DNA of 64,000 nt from Halomonas almeriensis (GCF_030409235.1 NZ_JAUFPO010000009.1:248001-312000); one strand, 5' to 3'. Shown: positions 18,531 through 31,702, counted from the first letter of the stretch. Numbers and translations are program-made. The notes: generated from the sequence alone by a model not told the origin.

Positions 18531-18552
18531 GACGGGAGCCGGGGCCCCCGTC
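18531..18552 (-). terminator. GC-rich hairpin after the ATPase gene
   Basis: Arms GACGGGAGCC (18531-18540) and GGCCCCCGTC (18543-18552) pair with one G-T pair around two bases. No T-tract follows on the minus strand. It may separate the main sugar operon from the second binding-protein gene, or only stabilise the message. Confidence 0.4.
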
Positions 18553-18585
18553 CCGAGGGTGGGATGCTCGCGGGCAGTAACCCGC

Positions 18586-19679
<1,094 letters not shown>

Positions 19680-19692
<13 letters not shown>

Positions 19693-21350
19693 GTGACATC
19701 TCCTTGTCGGCGGTTTGTGCCGGCATCTTGGGTAGAGGAATCCAGGCTCATGAAGGCTGCTTGATAGGGCGGAAGGGTCACGACATCGCCTTCCCATTCG
19801 CAGTCGAAACCAAGGGTATCGATGAGTTGGCCGGACGTGGCCAGTCGGGTGCTCTGGGTGTCGCCTGTCAGGTTGAATAGGCACAGAATGCGGTCTGCGT
19901 CGCGCTCACGAATGAAGCCAAGCAGGGAGTCGCCGACCTCAAGCAGCGTCAGGTCGCCGTCATGCAGGGCCGGGTGCTGTCGCCGGAACGCCAGGAGCTG
20001 GCGGACGGCGTGCAGGGTCGAGGCCGGGTCATGCTCCTGGTCTTCCACCGACAGCACCAGGTGGCGGTCATCGACGGGAAGCCAGGGGTCGCTGGTGGAA
20101 AATCCACCCCGCTCGGTCTGGCGCCACGGGATGGGCGTGCGGCAGCCATCGCGGCCCTTGAATTCCGGCCACAGCACTTTGCCGTAAGGGTCCTGGATGC
20201 GCTCGTAGGGCACCTCGGCTTCCGGCAGGCCCAGCTCTTCGCCCTGATACAGGCAGACGCTGCCGCGCAGCGAGAACAGCATGGCCAGTGCCACCCTGGG
20301 GTAGGCGGCATGATCCTCGTTGGCTCCCCAGCGTGAAGCGCTGCGCTCGACGTCATGGTTCGACAGCGCCCAGCAGGGCCAGGCATCCGCCGACATCTTC
20401 TGGAAACGTTCGATGACTTTGCGAATGTAGCCCGGTGAATGCGGCTCATTGAGCAGGTCGAACGTATACGCCATGTGCAGCTTGTCGCCGCCATCGGTGT
20501 ACTCTGCCATGCGCTCGAGCGGCGAGTCGTCGCCGATCTCGCCCACCGTGGTGGTCCCCGGATAGTTGTCCATCAGGGAACGCAGGTCGCGCAGGAAGTC
20601 GAGGTTCTCCGGGCGGCTGATGTCGTACTGATGCTTCTGCCAGGTGTAGGGGTTGCTGTCCGGTGCCCCCAGGGTCTTGGTGTCGCCCGCCGGTACCGGC
20701 GGGTTGTCGCGCAGTTGGGTGTCGTGGAAGTAGAAATTGACGGTATCCAGACGGAAGCCGTCGACCCCGAGGTCCAGCCAGAAGCGCATGTTGTCGAGCT
20801 GGGCCTGACGCACTTCCGGGTTGTGGAAGTTCAGGTCCGGCTGGCTGGACAGGAAGTTGTGCAGGTAATACTGGCGACGGCGCGAGTCGAAGGTCCAGGC
20901 CGGCCCGCCGAAGATTGACAGCCAGTTGTTGGGTGGCGTGCCGTCCGGCTTGGGGTCGGCCCACACGTACCAGTCGGCGCGGGCATTGTGGCGGTCCTGA
21001 CGACTCTGCTGGAACCAGGGATGGCGATCCGAGGAGTGGCTGAGCACCTGGTCGATGATCACCTTCAGCCCCAGCTCGTGGGCCCGCTTGATCAGGGATG
21101 TGAAGTCTTCCAATGTACCGAACATTGGATCGACACCGCGGTAATCACTGATGTCGTAGCCGAAGTCCTTCATCGGGGAAGTAAAGAAGGGCGACAGCCA
21201 GATACCATCGACGCCCAGGCTGGCCACATAGTCCAGCCGGCTGGTGACGCCGGCCAGATCGCCGACGCCGTTACCGCTGGCATCCATGAAGCTGCGGGGG
21301 TAGATCTGGTAGATGACGCCGCCACGCCACCAGAAGGTGTTGTCTTGCAT
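19680..21350 (-). CDS. aglA: GH13 alpha-glucosidase
   Basis: A 556-residue cytoplasmic glycoside hydrolase, lacking a signal peptide. It carries the GH13 regions VIIDQVLSHSSD, GFRLDTVNF (nucleophile Asp202), GEIGDD (acid/base Glu271) and SNHD (Asp333); the three catalytic residues fall at the same numbers as in the structurally known Halomonas sp. H11 alpha-glucosidase (GH13_23), and long stretches read alike. It should split maltose, sucrose or other short alpha-glucosides after import by the neighbouring ABC transporter. It sits between the permease gene (39 bases upstream) and the ATPase gene. The gene symbol follows the rhizobial agl operon. Confidence 0.92.
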
Positions 21351-21388
21351 GTGAATTAAATCCTTGATCTTGAAAGGTATTGTCTCGT

Positions 21389-22227
21389 TCAGCCCTTGAC
21401 GGCGCCAGCGGTGAGTCCCGACACGATGCGACGCTGGAAGATCATCACCAGGATGACCAGGGGCACGGTGACGGTCACCGAGGCCGCCATGATGGGGCCC
21501 CAGGGCAGTTCATGCTGGCTGCCGCCGGAGATCAGGGCGATGGCGACCGGCACCGTGCGCTGGTCATCGGTCAGGGTGAAGGTCAGGGCGAACAGGAATT
21601 CGTTCCAGGCGGCGATGAAGGCCAGCAGGCCGGTCGTCGCCATGGCCGGCCACATCAGTGGCAGGAAGACGCGGGTGATGGTGACCCAGGGAGTGGCGCC
21701 GTCCATGATGGCGGCTTCCTCGAGCTCTTGTGGTAGCTGGCGCATGAAAGTGGTCAGTACCCAGACCGTGAAGGGCAGGGTGAAGATGGTGTAACTCAAC
21801 ACCAGGCCGGCCGGGTTATTGTATAGGTTGAGGGTGCGGATGACCTCGAACAGGCCCGACAGCACGGCCACCTGCGGGAACATCGAGACCCCGAGGATGG
21901 TCAGCAGCACGGTGGTTCGTCCGCGGAAGCGCACGCGCCCCAAAGCATAGGCGGCGGTGATGCCCAGCAGCAGGGCGATGAACACCACCGACAGGGCGAC
22001 GATGATCGAGTTCATGATGGCGCGCAGGAAGCTGCCCTGGCTGAGAATCTGCACATAATTGTTGAAGTTGACCGAGGATAGCCAGAAATCCACCTGGAAG
22101 AGATCACTGGACGGTTTAAGCGAGGTGATCACCGCGTAGTAGAACGGGAAGACGGCGTAGACCAGCACCACGGCGATCAGGGCATAAAGGCCGACGCGCT
22201 TGAGAAGTTTCATCAATTGATACTGGT

Positions 22228-22231
<4 letters not shown>
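21389..22231 (-). CDS. Sugar ABC transporter permease (MalG/AglG type)
   Basis: A 280-residue inner-membrane permease with six helices. The cytoplasmic EAA loop is LEEAAIMDGATPWVTITRVF, which docks on the ATPase. The gene overlaps the preceding permease gene by four bases (ATGA), typical of coupled translation. With the MalF-type partner it forms the channel for alpha-glucosides delivered by the binding protein encoded at 23221-24480. Confidence 0.92.
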
Positions 22232-23205
<974 letters not shown>

Positions 23206-23220
23206 GAAAAGCCTCCTGGC

Positions 23221-24480
23221 TTACCAGCGGCGACGCTTGATACGCGACAGTTCGCTCTCCAGCTCGGACACGGCTTCCGCACCGCTCTGGTTGCCGGAGA
23301 GCACATCGTGCACGGCGTTAAAGAAGCTGTTGCTGACGCGGTTGTACTTGTCGCCGGTGGGTGCCGACGGGCGAGCGACCGCATTGGTGAAGGCTGGATA
23401 CAGGGTCTTGAAGAAGGGCACGGCCTCGATGACTTCCTCGTCCTGATACAGGGCGTCGATGGTCGGGTTGTAGGAGGCTTCGACGGCGCGGCGCTTCTGC
23501 TCCTGCTCGGAGGTCAGGTAGGCCACCAGATCCGCGGCCAGCTCCGGGTTCTCGGAGTAGCGTGATACGGCCAGGTTCCAGCCGCCCAGGGTGGCTGCGC
23601 TGTCCTCGCCCTCGGCGCTGGGCAGGGCCACCACGCCGACCTTGTTGCGCACTTCACTGTCTTCGCTCTGCGCCAGTGACCAAGCATAAGGCCAGTTACG
23701 CATGAAGACCGCATCTCCGGACTGGAAGATGCCGCGGGCTTCTTCCTCGGTGTAGTTCAGGACACCTTCCGGCGAGATGTCGCCGATCCAGGTCGCCGCC
23801 AGGTCGAGCACATCGGCAGCCTGCTGGTTGTCGATGGTGATCTCGCCTTCACTGTCGATCAGCGTGCCACCACCGCTACTGGCCACCCACTCCAGGGCGT
23901 TGCAGGTCAGGCCCTCATAGGCGCGACCCTGGAAGACATAGCCCCACATGTCCTCATTGCCGGCTTCACGCTCGGCCTTCTTGATGCGGCGCGCGGTCTC
24001 GGTGAGCTGCTGCCAGGTCTCCGGCGGCTCGGCGTCGTATTTTTCCAGAAGGTCCTTGCGGTAGTAGAGCACGCCGGCATCGGTGAACCAGGGCATGGCG
24101 ACCAGTCGGCCATCCACAGTGTTGTTCTGAACGATGGCCTCGAAGTGGCCCTCGGCGGCATCGTCTCCCATTTGTTCCTTGAGGTCGACCAGGTGATTGG
24201 CCAGCAGGCCGGGCCAGATGACGTCGACCTGCATAACGTCGATATCACTCGATTGGGCCGAGAGGAGCTGCTGGTAGAACGACAGGCGCTCGGTGGAGGA
24301 GTTTGGCGTTGAAACGATATTCACCGAGTGGCCCGTCTTTTCCTCCCAGGCGTTGACGCCCTCCTCACAGAGTTGCAACTCGGCACCCACGGCACCACAG
24401 GAGATGGTTAGCTCTTCGGCATGGGCCTGCTGGGCGGCCAGGCCGGCGAGCGCGATCGCGGTAATCCATTTGCTGTTCAT
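23221..24480 (-). CDS. Alpha-glucoside ABC transporter binding protein, copy 1
   Basis: A 419-residue periplasmic binding protein with a signal peptide ending AHA near residue 21. Family 1 extracellular sugar-binding fold, ThuE/AglE type (trehalose, maltose, sucrose). Two Cys residues in the first 20 mature residues (ISCGAVG and LQLCEEG) may form a disulfide; the copy at 17110-18396 keeps the same pair. It is the first gene of the main operon, directly behind the palindrome at 24576-24595, and is divergent from the maltoporin gene. Confidence 0.92.
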   Translation of the reverse strand: MNSKWITAIALAGLAAQQAHAEELTISCGAVGAELQLCEEGVNAWEEKTGHSVNIVSTPNSSTERLSFYQQLLSAQSSDIDVMQVDVIWPGLLANHLVDLKEQMGDDAAEGHFEAIVQNNTVDGRLVAMPWFTDAGVLYYRKDLLEKYDAEPPETWQQLTETARRIKKAEREAGNEDMWGYVFQGRAYEGLTCNALEWVASSGGGTLIDSEGEITIDNQQAADVLDLAATWIGDISPEGVLNYTEEEARGIFQSGDAVFMRNWPYAWSLAQSEDSEVRNKVGVVALPSAEGEDSAATLGGWNLAVSRYSENPELAADLVAYLTSEQEQKRRAVEASYNPTIDALYQDEEVIEAVPFFKTLYPAFTNAVARPSAPTGDKYNRVSNSFFNAVHDVLSGNQSGAEAVSELESELSRIKRRRW

Positions 24481-24575
24481 AATGCTCCTCAGGCGAAGTT
24501 CTTGTTGTGTAACTCGACGTTCAGGCTGGCGTCGACATGATGTGACAGTGGTTGCGGTCTTGTCGTGAACGACCT

Positions 24576-24595
24576 TGTCTTAAACGATTAAGACA
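24576..24595. promoter_or_regulatory. LacI-type operator upstream of the sugar operon
   Basis: Perfect inverted repeat: arms TGTCTTAA (24576-24583) and TTAAGACA (24588-24595) around ACGA. The central CG with A/T-rich flanks is the hallmark of LacI-family operators. It lies about 95 bases upstream of the first gene of the operon, and is the best candidate site for the LacI regulator encoded at the other end of the locus. Confidence 0.7.
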
Positions 24596-24792
24596 TGGTG
24601 TTAGTTAAGCCATGATGTGGTCGACTCGCAACCTCAACTTTTGTCGTAGGGGTGTGCGAGTCTGGGCACCCGCTTGATACGGCAGTACGACTGGGATGGA
24701 AGTGGCCGGCGAGCTCGTTCACGTAGTGTTGTATGGTGGCGAAGGGATTAGACCTAGGTGGTATTTAAAAATTGTTGATGACGGATTAGTTT

Positions 24793-24806
24793 CTGAATCG
24801 ATTAAG
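24793..24806. promoter_or_regulatory. Second LacI-type operator, upstream of maltoporin
   Basis: CTGAATCGATTAAG, a near-palindrome centred on CG that shares CGATTAAG with the operator at 24576-24595. It lies 90 bases before the porin start codon, suggesting both divergent transcripts are controlled by the same repressor. The remaining DNA of the 416-base gap shows no gene. Confidence 0.55.
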
Positions 24807-24875
24807 TTCGGTCTGACGCTGCCATGTCGTTTATGCAATTTGGCACCAGCGCCGCCGGCTGGTCTCTCCCCGTGA

Positions 24876-26426
<1,551 letters not shown>

Positions 26427-26497
26427 GGCATGCCTTGATGCCGGGTATTAGATCATGACCTTCCCTGGCTAGAGATCTTGAGCTGTTGTGATGCATT

Positions 26498-26523
26498 GCC
26501 CGCGCCCTGCGCGGGCTTTTTTT
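26498..26523 (+). terminator. Rho-independent terminator of the porin gene
   Basis: Eight-base perfect arms GCCCGCGC (26498-26505) and GCGCGGGC (26509-26516) around CCT, followed by seven T. It lies about 70 bases after the porin stop and is the cleanest terminator in the first half of the window. Confidence 0.9.
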
Positions 26524-26545
26524 AGTTGTCTGCCTGGTGCGTCAC

Positions 26546-26815
26546 CAGAAACAGGATCAACGGCGACGAGATCAGAGAGAATAAAGCCGCTGACCACGGC
26601 CACCGGAACACAGGCGATGCCACCATGTTGCTGGGTGAGCCCTAGAGAGCGGGAGGGTGAAATGGGGTTCCAACGTCAGCAGAAATAGGATCAACGGTGG
26701 CGAGAGCAGAGAGAGAATAAAGCCGCTGACCACGGCCACCGGAACACAGGCGATGCCACCATGCTGCTGGGTGAGCCCTAGAGAGCGGGAGGGTTAAGTG
26801 GAGTTACAACGTCAG
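26546..26815. repeat. Two extra tandem copies of the lysO gene tail
   Basis: The segment starting at 26816 inside lysO (its last 30 or so codons) is repeated twice more downstream, starting at 26546 and 26680, spacing 134 and 136 bases. The copies share GGATCAACGG, AATAAAGCCGCTGACCACGG and CACAGGCGATGCCACCATG with few differences. Between the copies lies GAGCCCTAGAGAGCGGGAG, which is absent from the gene itself. The extra copies contain no intact gene. This fills the gap between the porin terminator and lysO. Confidence 0.9.
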
Positions 26816-27730
26816 CAGAAACAGGATCAACGGTGGCGAAAGCAGAGAGAGAATAAAGCCGCTGACCACGGCCACCGGAACACAGGCGATGCCACCATGT
26901 TGCTGGATCACCGGGAGGGTGAAATCCATGGACGTGGCCCCGCCGTAGCCGATGGCCAGCGCCGGGTGCCGTTTGATGACCAGCGGGATCAGCACGAAGG
27001 CCAGCAATTCGCGAAGCAGGTCATTGAGAAAAGCGATGCCGCCCAGAAGCGGTCCCAGCTGGTCACCGATCAGGATCCCGGACAGCGAATACCAGCCGAA
27101 GCCGGCGGCCATGGCCAGGCCCTCGTTCCATGGCAAGTCGAGCAGGGGCGCGGCCAGCAGCCCGCCGATCAGCGAGCTGGCGGCCAGCACGCTGGCGATG
27201 GCCAGGCCGAAGCGGTTGAGCAGGATCTGCTTGAGGGGCATGCCGGAATTGCGCAGCTGGCAACCGATCAAGGCCAGCAGCAGATACAGCACCCACTCGG
27301 ACAGAGTCTCGGCCGCGTCGAACAGCGGCAAACCCAGCGGCCCGCTGGCCAGAAGGCCGAGGATGACGCCGCCCAGCACGGCCCCGATCAGCGACATAGA
27401 GCCGGCCATGGCGGCCAGCTTGCTGGTCGGCGCATCAGCCACTGAGGTCGAGGCCGCGACTTCAAGGCGCAGCCGGCGCGACAGCCAGGTCAGGGCCGCC
27501 AGGTTGCAGGCGGAGATCACCACGCACAGCAACAGTGACTGCCCGCCCAGCTGCGACAGCTTGCCTCCCAGATCTTCGAGGCCCGCCAGGCTGATGCCCA
27601 TCAACAGCAGGATGATGTAGATGGAGGCGCTGACCCCACGGTTGATGGCGGCAAGAAAACGAGGGTGGCGAACCCTCACCAGGTAGCCCAGTACCAGTGG
27701 CAAGAGGACGATCAACAGGCTGCTCAACAT
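26804..27730 (-). CDS. lysO: L-lysine exporter LysO family protein
   Basis: A 308-residue inner-membrane protein with about eight helices. It follows E. coli LysO (YbjE) from end to end: ISLAGLEDL near residue 50, IGCQLRNSGMPLKQILLNRFG, AMAAGFGWYSLSGILIGDQLGP, FLNDLLRELLAF and GATSMDFTLPVIQ. LysO exports L-lysine and toxic analogues. No argP/lysG-type regulator is adjacent. The last third of the gene is the origin of the tandem copies lying immediately downstream; the reading frame of the gene itself is intact. Confidence 0.9.
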   Translation of the reverse strand: MLSSLLIVLLPLVLGYLVRVRHPRFLAAINRGVSASIYIILLLMGISLAGLEDLGGKLSQLGGQSLLLCVVISACNLAALTWLSRRLRLEVAASTSVADAPTSKLAAMAGSMSLIGAVLGGVILGLLASGPLGLPLFDAAETLSEWVLYLLLALIGCQLRNSGMPLKQILLNRFGLAIASVLAASSLIGGLLAAPLLDLPWNEGLAMAAGFGWYSLSGILIGDQLGPLLGGIAFLNDLLRELLAFVLIPLVIKRHPALAIGYGGATSMDFTLPVIQQHGGIACVPVAVVSGFILSLLSPPLILFLLTL

Positions 27731-27833
27731 CGCGATATTCCTTCCATGGAGGCGGGTGCACTGAAGCGGTTAGTGCACTAATGAAACGCCATTCTAGGCG
27801 CTTCTGCCGAGGCAGTGGAAGAGCTGTCGCGGA

Positions 27834-28490
27834 TCAGGGCGTCGCCAGGTGAGTCATCTCCAGCCGGCTCTTGCGCTGGCCGTCGCTGTAGTAGGTCATC
27901 GACAGCAGCAGGCCGGGCAGGCGCGGCAGGAAGTCGAACACCAGACGGCGCTGGTCCTCGTCCGCTGAAGTGACCTCGACTTGCAGGGCTTCGAATTCGC
28001 CGGCGGGCAGGTCGAGTGTGCGCCGCCCCATCACGCGATAGTCGACACTTTCCTTGCGGCCGCGATGGTCCACGTAGTCCACGCGACAGGTCGATGCGCA
28101 GGAGCGTTCAATGGCGCGACGCGCCAGGGCGAAGAGCGCGCTCTGACGGTCGGGCAGCGTGGCCAGAGCCTGATGATCCAGCTTATAGGACTTCTTGATG
28201 CCCAGCAGCGAGTAGCCGGAAGCGTAGTAGTAGGCCTGCAGCGACGCCTCGCCGACGCGAAAGCGTCCGACCTCGTGGCCACTCATGCCCGGCAGTGTGG
28301 CGCTCATCCGGCTTTGCCAGCCACTGGCGGTGGCTTCCAGGCGATGCTGGATATCGGCATCCGGCCAGCCATCCACTTCCAGGTAGTAGCGCGCCTCGAA
28401 GGCCCGGGGCGATGTATCTGCGGCCAGACTGCCGCCGCTCGGCAGGGCCAGTAGAAGCAGCCAGAGTGTCAGGGGCAACCGCTTGGGCAT
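27834..28490 (-). CDS. DUF3108 periplasmic protein
   Basis: A 218-residue exported protein with a signal peptide ([20 protein letters not shown]). The mature part is beta-rich, starting [20 protein letters not shown], with a conserved [11 protein letters not shown] and a C-terminal half [20 protein letters not shown], the pattern of the DUF3108 family. Family members are secreted proteins of unknown role with a lipocalin- or LolA-like barrel. The ATG at 28490 has AAGGAA upstream; an earlier in-frame ATG at 28553 has no support. Confidence 0.75.
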   Translation of the reverse strand: MPKRLPLTLWLLLLALPSGGSLAADTSPRAFEARYYLEVDGWPDADIQHRLEATASGWQSRMSATLPGMSGHEVGRFRVGEASLQAYYYASGYSLLGIKKSYKLDHQALATLPDRQSALFALARRAIERSCASTCRVDYVDHRGRKESVDYRVMGRRTLDLPAGEFEALQVEVTSADEDQRRLVFDFLPRLPGLLLSMTYYSDGQRKSRLEMTHLATP

Positions 28491-28655
28491 GGTGATTCCT
28501 TGTGGTGTGGTAGGAAGGTGCCAGGCACCCCATCTGAACATCAGATTGCGCACAGCCTTCGCTGGTTCCCGAACCGCTGCGGGATTCGAGGCAATGCCGA
28601 TCTTGTCCTATGCTGGCTATGGCGTTTCAAGCTCCCCCACGAATCAGGAGACAAC

Positions 28656-29213
28656 ATGGCTAGAGTACTGCTCATTGCCGGCGACTTCGTCGAGGACTAT
28701 GAAATCATGGTGCCCTTCCAGGCGCTGCAGGCCATGGGGCATACGGTGGATGCCGTGTGTCCCGAAAAGCGCGAGGGAGACAGCGTGCGCACCGCCATCC
28801 ATGACTTCGAGGGCGACCAGACCTATTCCGAGAAGCCCGGGCACAACTTTTCCCTCAATGCGTCCTTTGCCGAGGTCGCGATGGTGGACTACGACGCCCT
28901 GGTGGTGCCCGGCGGAAGGGCGCCGGAGTATCTGCGCCTGGATGAGCGTGTGCTCGAGATGGTCCGGCATTTCTTCGAGCACGACAAACCCGTGGCGGCG
29001 ATCTGCCATGGCGCCCAGCTGCTGGCCTCGGCCATTTCGCTGGAGGGCTTTCGGGTCTCGGCCTATCCCGCCTGTGCGCCGGAGGTCACGCTGGCCGGCG
29101 GCAACTTCACCAGCCTCGAGGTCGATCAGGCGATCACCAGCGGCAAGCTGGTCACCGCCCCGGCCTGGCCGGCACATCCCGCCTGGTTGGCGCGTTTTGC
29201 CGAGCTGCTGTAA
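28656..29213 (+). CDS. DJ-1/PfpI family protein
   Basis: A 185-residue cytoplasmic protein of the PfpI/DJ-1 superfamily. The nucleophile elbow is [10 protein letters not shown] with Cys near residue 115, and the acidic residue of the triad lies in [16 protein letters not shown] (Glu14). Length and motifs suit the YhbO/PfpI branch, whose members are described as stress-protective peptidases or glyoxalase/deglycase enzymes. The ATG at 28656 follows AGGAGACAAC. It appears monocistronic. Confidence 0.88.
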   Translation: MARVLLIAGDFVEDYEIMVPFQALQAMGHTVDAVCPEKREGDSVRTAIHDFEGDQTYSEKPGHNFSLNASFAEVAMVDYDALVVPGGRAPEYLRLDERVLEMVRHFFEHDKPVAAICHGAQLLASAISLEGFRVSAYPACAPEVTLAGGNFTSLEVDQAITSGKLVTAPAWPAHPAWLARFAELL

Positions 29214-29256
29214 GTCGCGTTTGCCGAACCGAAGCCAGTAGTCGAGGGGCCGGCGG

Positions 29257-30180
29257 TCAGTAGCCGGCCTCCGGGTCAATGGTTGGCTGGGGCGTGCCGG
29301 CCTCGAATGCGCGCAATGCCTCGGCAACCTGATCGACGGCATCCTTCAGCGGCGTGGGGCCGGCCATGTGCGGCGTGACCAGAATGCGGGGATGCGACCA
29401 CAGCGGGCTCTCGGCGGGCAGTGGCTCGACCGGGAAGGCATCCAGCAGGGCCCCTCGGAGATGGCCGCTGTCCAGGGCGTCGAGCAGGGCCGACTCCTCG
29501 ATCAGCGAGCCGCGGCCCGGGTTGATAAGGCTGGCACCCTGCGGCAGCCGAGCCAGTGTCTCGCGGTTGATCAACTGATGCGTGGCCGGCGTGCCCGGCA
29601 GCAACAGCACCAGGCTGCGTACCCGGCCGAGCAGGCCAGTAAGCCCCTCATCACCATGATGGCAGGTCACACCTTCGAGGGTTCTGGGCGTGCGGCTCCA
29701 GCCGTGAACCGGAAAGCCATCGGCGGCCAGGCTGGTGGCGACCTGGGCGCCGATGGCGCCCAGGCCCAGTACGCCGACTGGCCAGTCCGCCTTGTCGGTC
29801 ACGGCGTGTTCGCGCCATTCGCCACTGGCCTGCTGGCGGGCATAGCGGTCGAAGTCGCGCTGGAAGTGCAGCACGCCATAGCGCACATAGTCGGCGATGG
29901 GGCTCGCCATGCCGGCATCGCGCAACTTGACGATGGGGATTTCGCGGGGCAGCGCGGGGTTGTCGAGCAGGGCATCGACACCGGCGCCCAGGTTGACGAT
30001 GCCCTTGAGCTGCTCGAGCTCGGCGAACAGCTCGGCGGGAGGCTGCCAGGCCGCCAGGTAGTCGACCTCGCGGCGCTGTTCGGGCGTTGCCTCCTCACCG
30101 AGGATTTCCGCATTCGGCAGGCGGCGCGACAGGGCGTCGCGCCAGGCGTCCGCGTTGTCATGGTGGATCAGTACGCGCAT
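29257..30180 (-). CDS. ghrA: Glyoxylate/hydroxypyruvate reductase A-type dehydrogenase
   Basis: A 307-residue D-2-hydroxyacid dehydrogenase. The Rossmann motif is VGVLGLGAIGAQVATSL, the catalytic Arg/Glu region is LPQGASLINPGRGSLIEESA, and the catalytic His is in LVTPHMAGPTPL. Length and the early NAD(P) loop match GhrA, which reduces glyoxylate and hydroxypyruvate with NADPH. It is in the same direction as enuR, 13 bases after its stop, so it may be cotranscribed with the ectoine regulator, although no direct role in ectoine breakdown is known. Confidence 0.82.
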   Translation of the reverse strand: MRVLIHHDNADAWRDALSRRLPNAEILGEEATPEQRREVDYLAAWQPPAELFAELEQLKGIVNLGAGVDALLDNPALPREIPIVKLRDAGMASPIADYVRYGVLHFQRDFDRYARQQASGEWREHAVTDKADWPVGVLGLGAIGAQVATSLAADGFPVHGWSRTPRTLEGVTCHHGDEGLTGLLGRVRSLVLLLPGTPATHQLINRETLARLPQGASLINPGRGSLIEESALLDALDSGHLRGALLDAFPVEPLPAESPLWSHPRILVTPHMAGPTPLKDAVDQVAEALRAFEAGTPQPTIDPEAGY

Positions 30181-30193
30181 CCTTTCCCTCCCT

Positions 30194-31600
30194 TCAATAG
30201 ACGAATTGCATCATGGGCGGTGGTGCCTCGCCCAGCAGGTTGACGAGGCGCTGCAGGCCCTCCTCGAAGCGCTCGATGTCCGGCTCCGCGCCGACGCTGA
30301 CGCGCACCCGTCGTGGCGCGGCCGTCTGCTCGACCATGAAGGGCAAGGCGGTGGTAATGGCCACGCCTTCCTGTTCGGTTTGTTGCTGCAACTCCTCGGC
30401 CCGCCATGCGCTGGGCAGTCCCAGCCAGACATGCATGCCGGTGGTGCGTGCCATGCGCTCATGACCGCTCAAAAGCCGGTTGGCCAGACGCTGACGCTCG
30501 GCCAGCAGATGACGCTGCTCCGCGGCCATTTCCTCGACCGTGCCATCGGCCAGCCAGGCATCGGCGATCTCGAAGCTCAGCGGGGTGGCCATCCAGGTGG
30601 TGGCGCGCATGCGCGGCAGGGTGTGGTGCAGCTGGCCGCGCGGCACGCTCAGGTAGCCGGCACGCAGCCCCGGTATGGTGGCCTTGGTCAGGCTGGTGAC
30701 GTGAAACCCCAGGTGCGGTACCCGAGCGGTCAGTGGCGTCAGCCCCGGCGGCTCGAGCAGGGCCATGACGTCGTCCTCGATCAGCCAGACCGCATGATGC
30801 TCCAGCACCTCGGCGACCGCATCGCGCCTTTCCTGCGTCATGGTAGCGCCGGTGGGGTTGAGCTGAGTGGGGGTCAGGCACACGGCTCGCGGCTTGAAGC
30901 GCCGACAGGCCACGTCCAGGGCGTCGGGCAGGATGCCCTGTTCATCGATGGCCACCCCCCGCATCTGGAACCCCAGGGTGCGCGACAGGGCGATCAGGCC
31001 GTGGTCGGTGAGGGCCTCGGTCAGCACCAGGTCGCCATGCTGGACAACCGTGGCGATGGCCAGCAGAAGCCCGTGGGCGGCGCCATTGCACAGGATGCGG
31101 TCATCCGCCTCTCCCGGCACGCCCAGTCGCTGTGTCAGCCACTGGCTGGCCCGCTCGCGCTGATGAGGCAGACCGGCAATCGGGCGGCTGGCGGTGATGA
31201 TCTCGGGGCTCGCCTGCTCGGCCAGCTGCGCCAGGGTTTCACGAAAGCGCAGGTGATGGCTCGGCGGACATACGGGGTGGGCAATCGACAGGTCGATCAG
31301 GGTATCTTCATGCCGCGGGTCGGGCTTGCGCAGGTAGGCCGAATCACGCGAGTCATCTAGCGCATTGACCCAGGTGCCGCTACCGGTGCGGGCCTGCACC
31401 AGTCCCATCTTCTCGGCCTGGGCATAGGCCCGCGAGACGGTCTGCACGCTGATGCCCATGGTCTCGGCCAGCTCCCGGTGGGTGGGCAGCCGGGTGCTAG
31501 GCGGCAGTTCGCCCTGGCGAATGGCCTCGGAGAGTGCCCTGGCAATGGCGAGGTACTTGGGCCCCGAGTCCGAGAGATAGCTTGTGAGATCAATTGTCAT
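30194..31600 (-). CDS. enuR: MocR/GntR-type ectoine regulator EnuR
   Basis: A 468-residue MocR protein: an N-terminal winged helix-turn-helix of GntR type (residues 1-80, LAETMGISVQTVSRAYAQAE) and a C-terminal aminotransferase-like domain with the PLP lysine at Lys306 (HVTSLTKATIPGLRAGYL). It is divergent from doeA. In other ectoine degraders EnuR, a MocR protein with PLP bound at the equivalent lysine, represses the ectoine uptake/catabolic genes until the intermediates N-acetyl-diaminobutyrate or diaminobutyrate bind. The name rests on architecture plus position; TGTCATGAT boxes lie between it and doeA, one covering its own start codon. Confidence 0.85.
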   Translation of the reverse strand: MTIDLTSYLSDSGPKYLAIARALSEAIRQGELPPSTRLPTHRELAETMGISVQTVSRAYAQAEKMGLVQARTGSGTWVNALDDSRDSAYLRKPDPRHEDTLIDLSIAHPVCPPSHHLRFRETLAQLAEQASPEIITASRPIAGLPHQRERASQWLTQRLGVPGEADDRILCNGAAHGLLLAIATVVQHGDLVLTEALTDHGLIALSRTLGFQMRGVAIDEQGILPDALDVACRRFKPRAVCLTPTQLNPTGATMTQERRDAVAEVLEHHAVWLIEDDVMALLEPPGLTPLTARVPHLGFHVTSLTKATIPGLRAGYLSVPRGQLHHTLPRMRATTWMATPLSFEIADAWLADGTVEEMAAEQRHLLAERQRLANRLLSGHERMARTTGMHVWLGLPSAWRAEELQQQTEQEGVAITTALPFMVEQTAAPRRVRVSVGAEPDIERFEEGLQRLVNLLGEAPPPMMQFVY

Positions 31601-31634
31601 GATTCAATAAAGCTTTTGACCGCCCGCTAACTGG

Positions 31635-31651
31635 TGGTGATAGTATCACCA
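31635..31651. promoter_or_regulatory. Perfect palindrome between enuR and doeA
   Basis: TGGTGATA (31635-31642) and TATCACCA (31644-31651) around a single G. It is a 17-base exact dyad in the control region of the ectoine genes. It could be an operator for EnuR, DoeX or a global regulator; the sequence does not decide. Confidence 0.55.
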
Positions 31652-31671
31652 TACCGACAAAGGCCCGGTAT

Positions 31672-31702
31672 TGTCATGATGTTGCCGAGTAAATGTCATG
31701 AT
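31672..31702. promoter_or_regulatory. Direct repeat TGTCATGAT, probable EnuR site
   Basis: Two copies of TGTCATGAT, at 31672-31680 and 31694-31702, are 22 bases (two helical turns) apart in the enuR-doeA gap. MocR regulators commonly bind direct repeats spaced by whole turns. Two further exact copies cover the start codon of enuR (31595-31603) and that of doeA (31813-31821). The assignment to EnuR is inferred from position. Confidence 0.55.

Noticed and set aside
26546-26815. Insertion sequence or transposon end at the lysO tail
   Set aside because: No terminal inverted repeats, transposase or target duplication was found; the copies are homologous to the gene tail itself.
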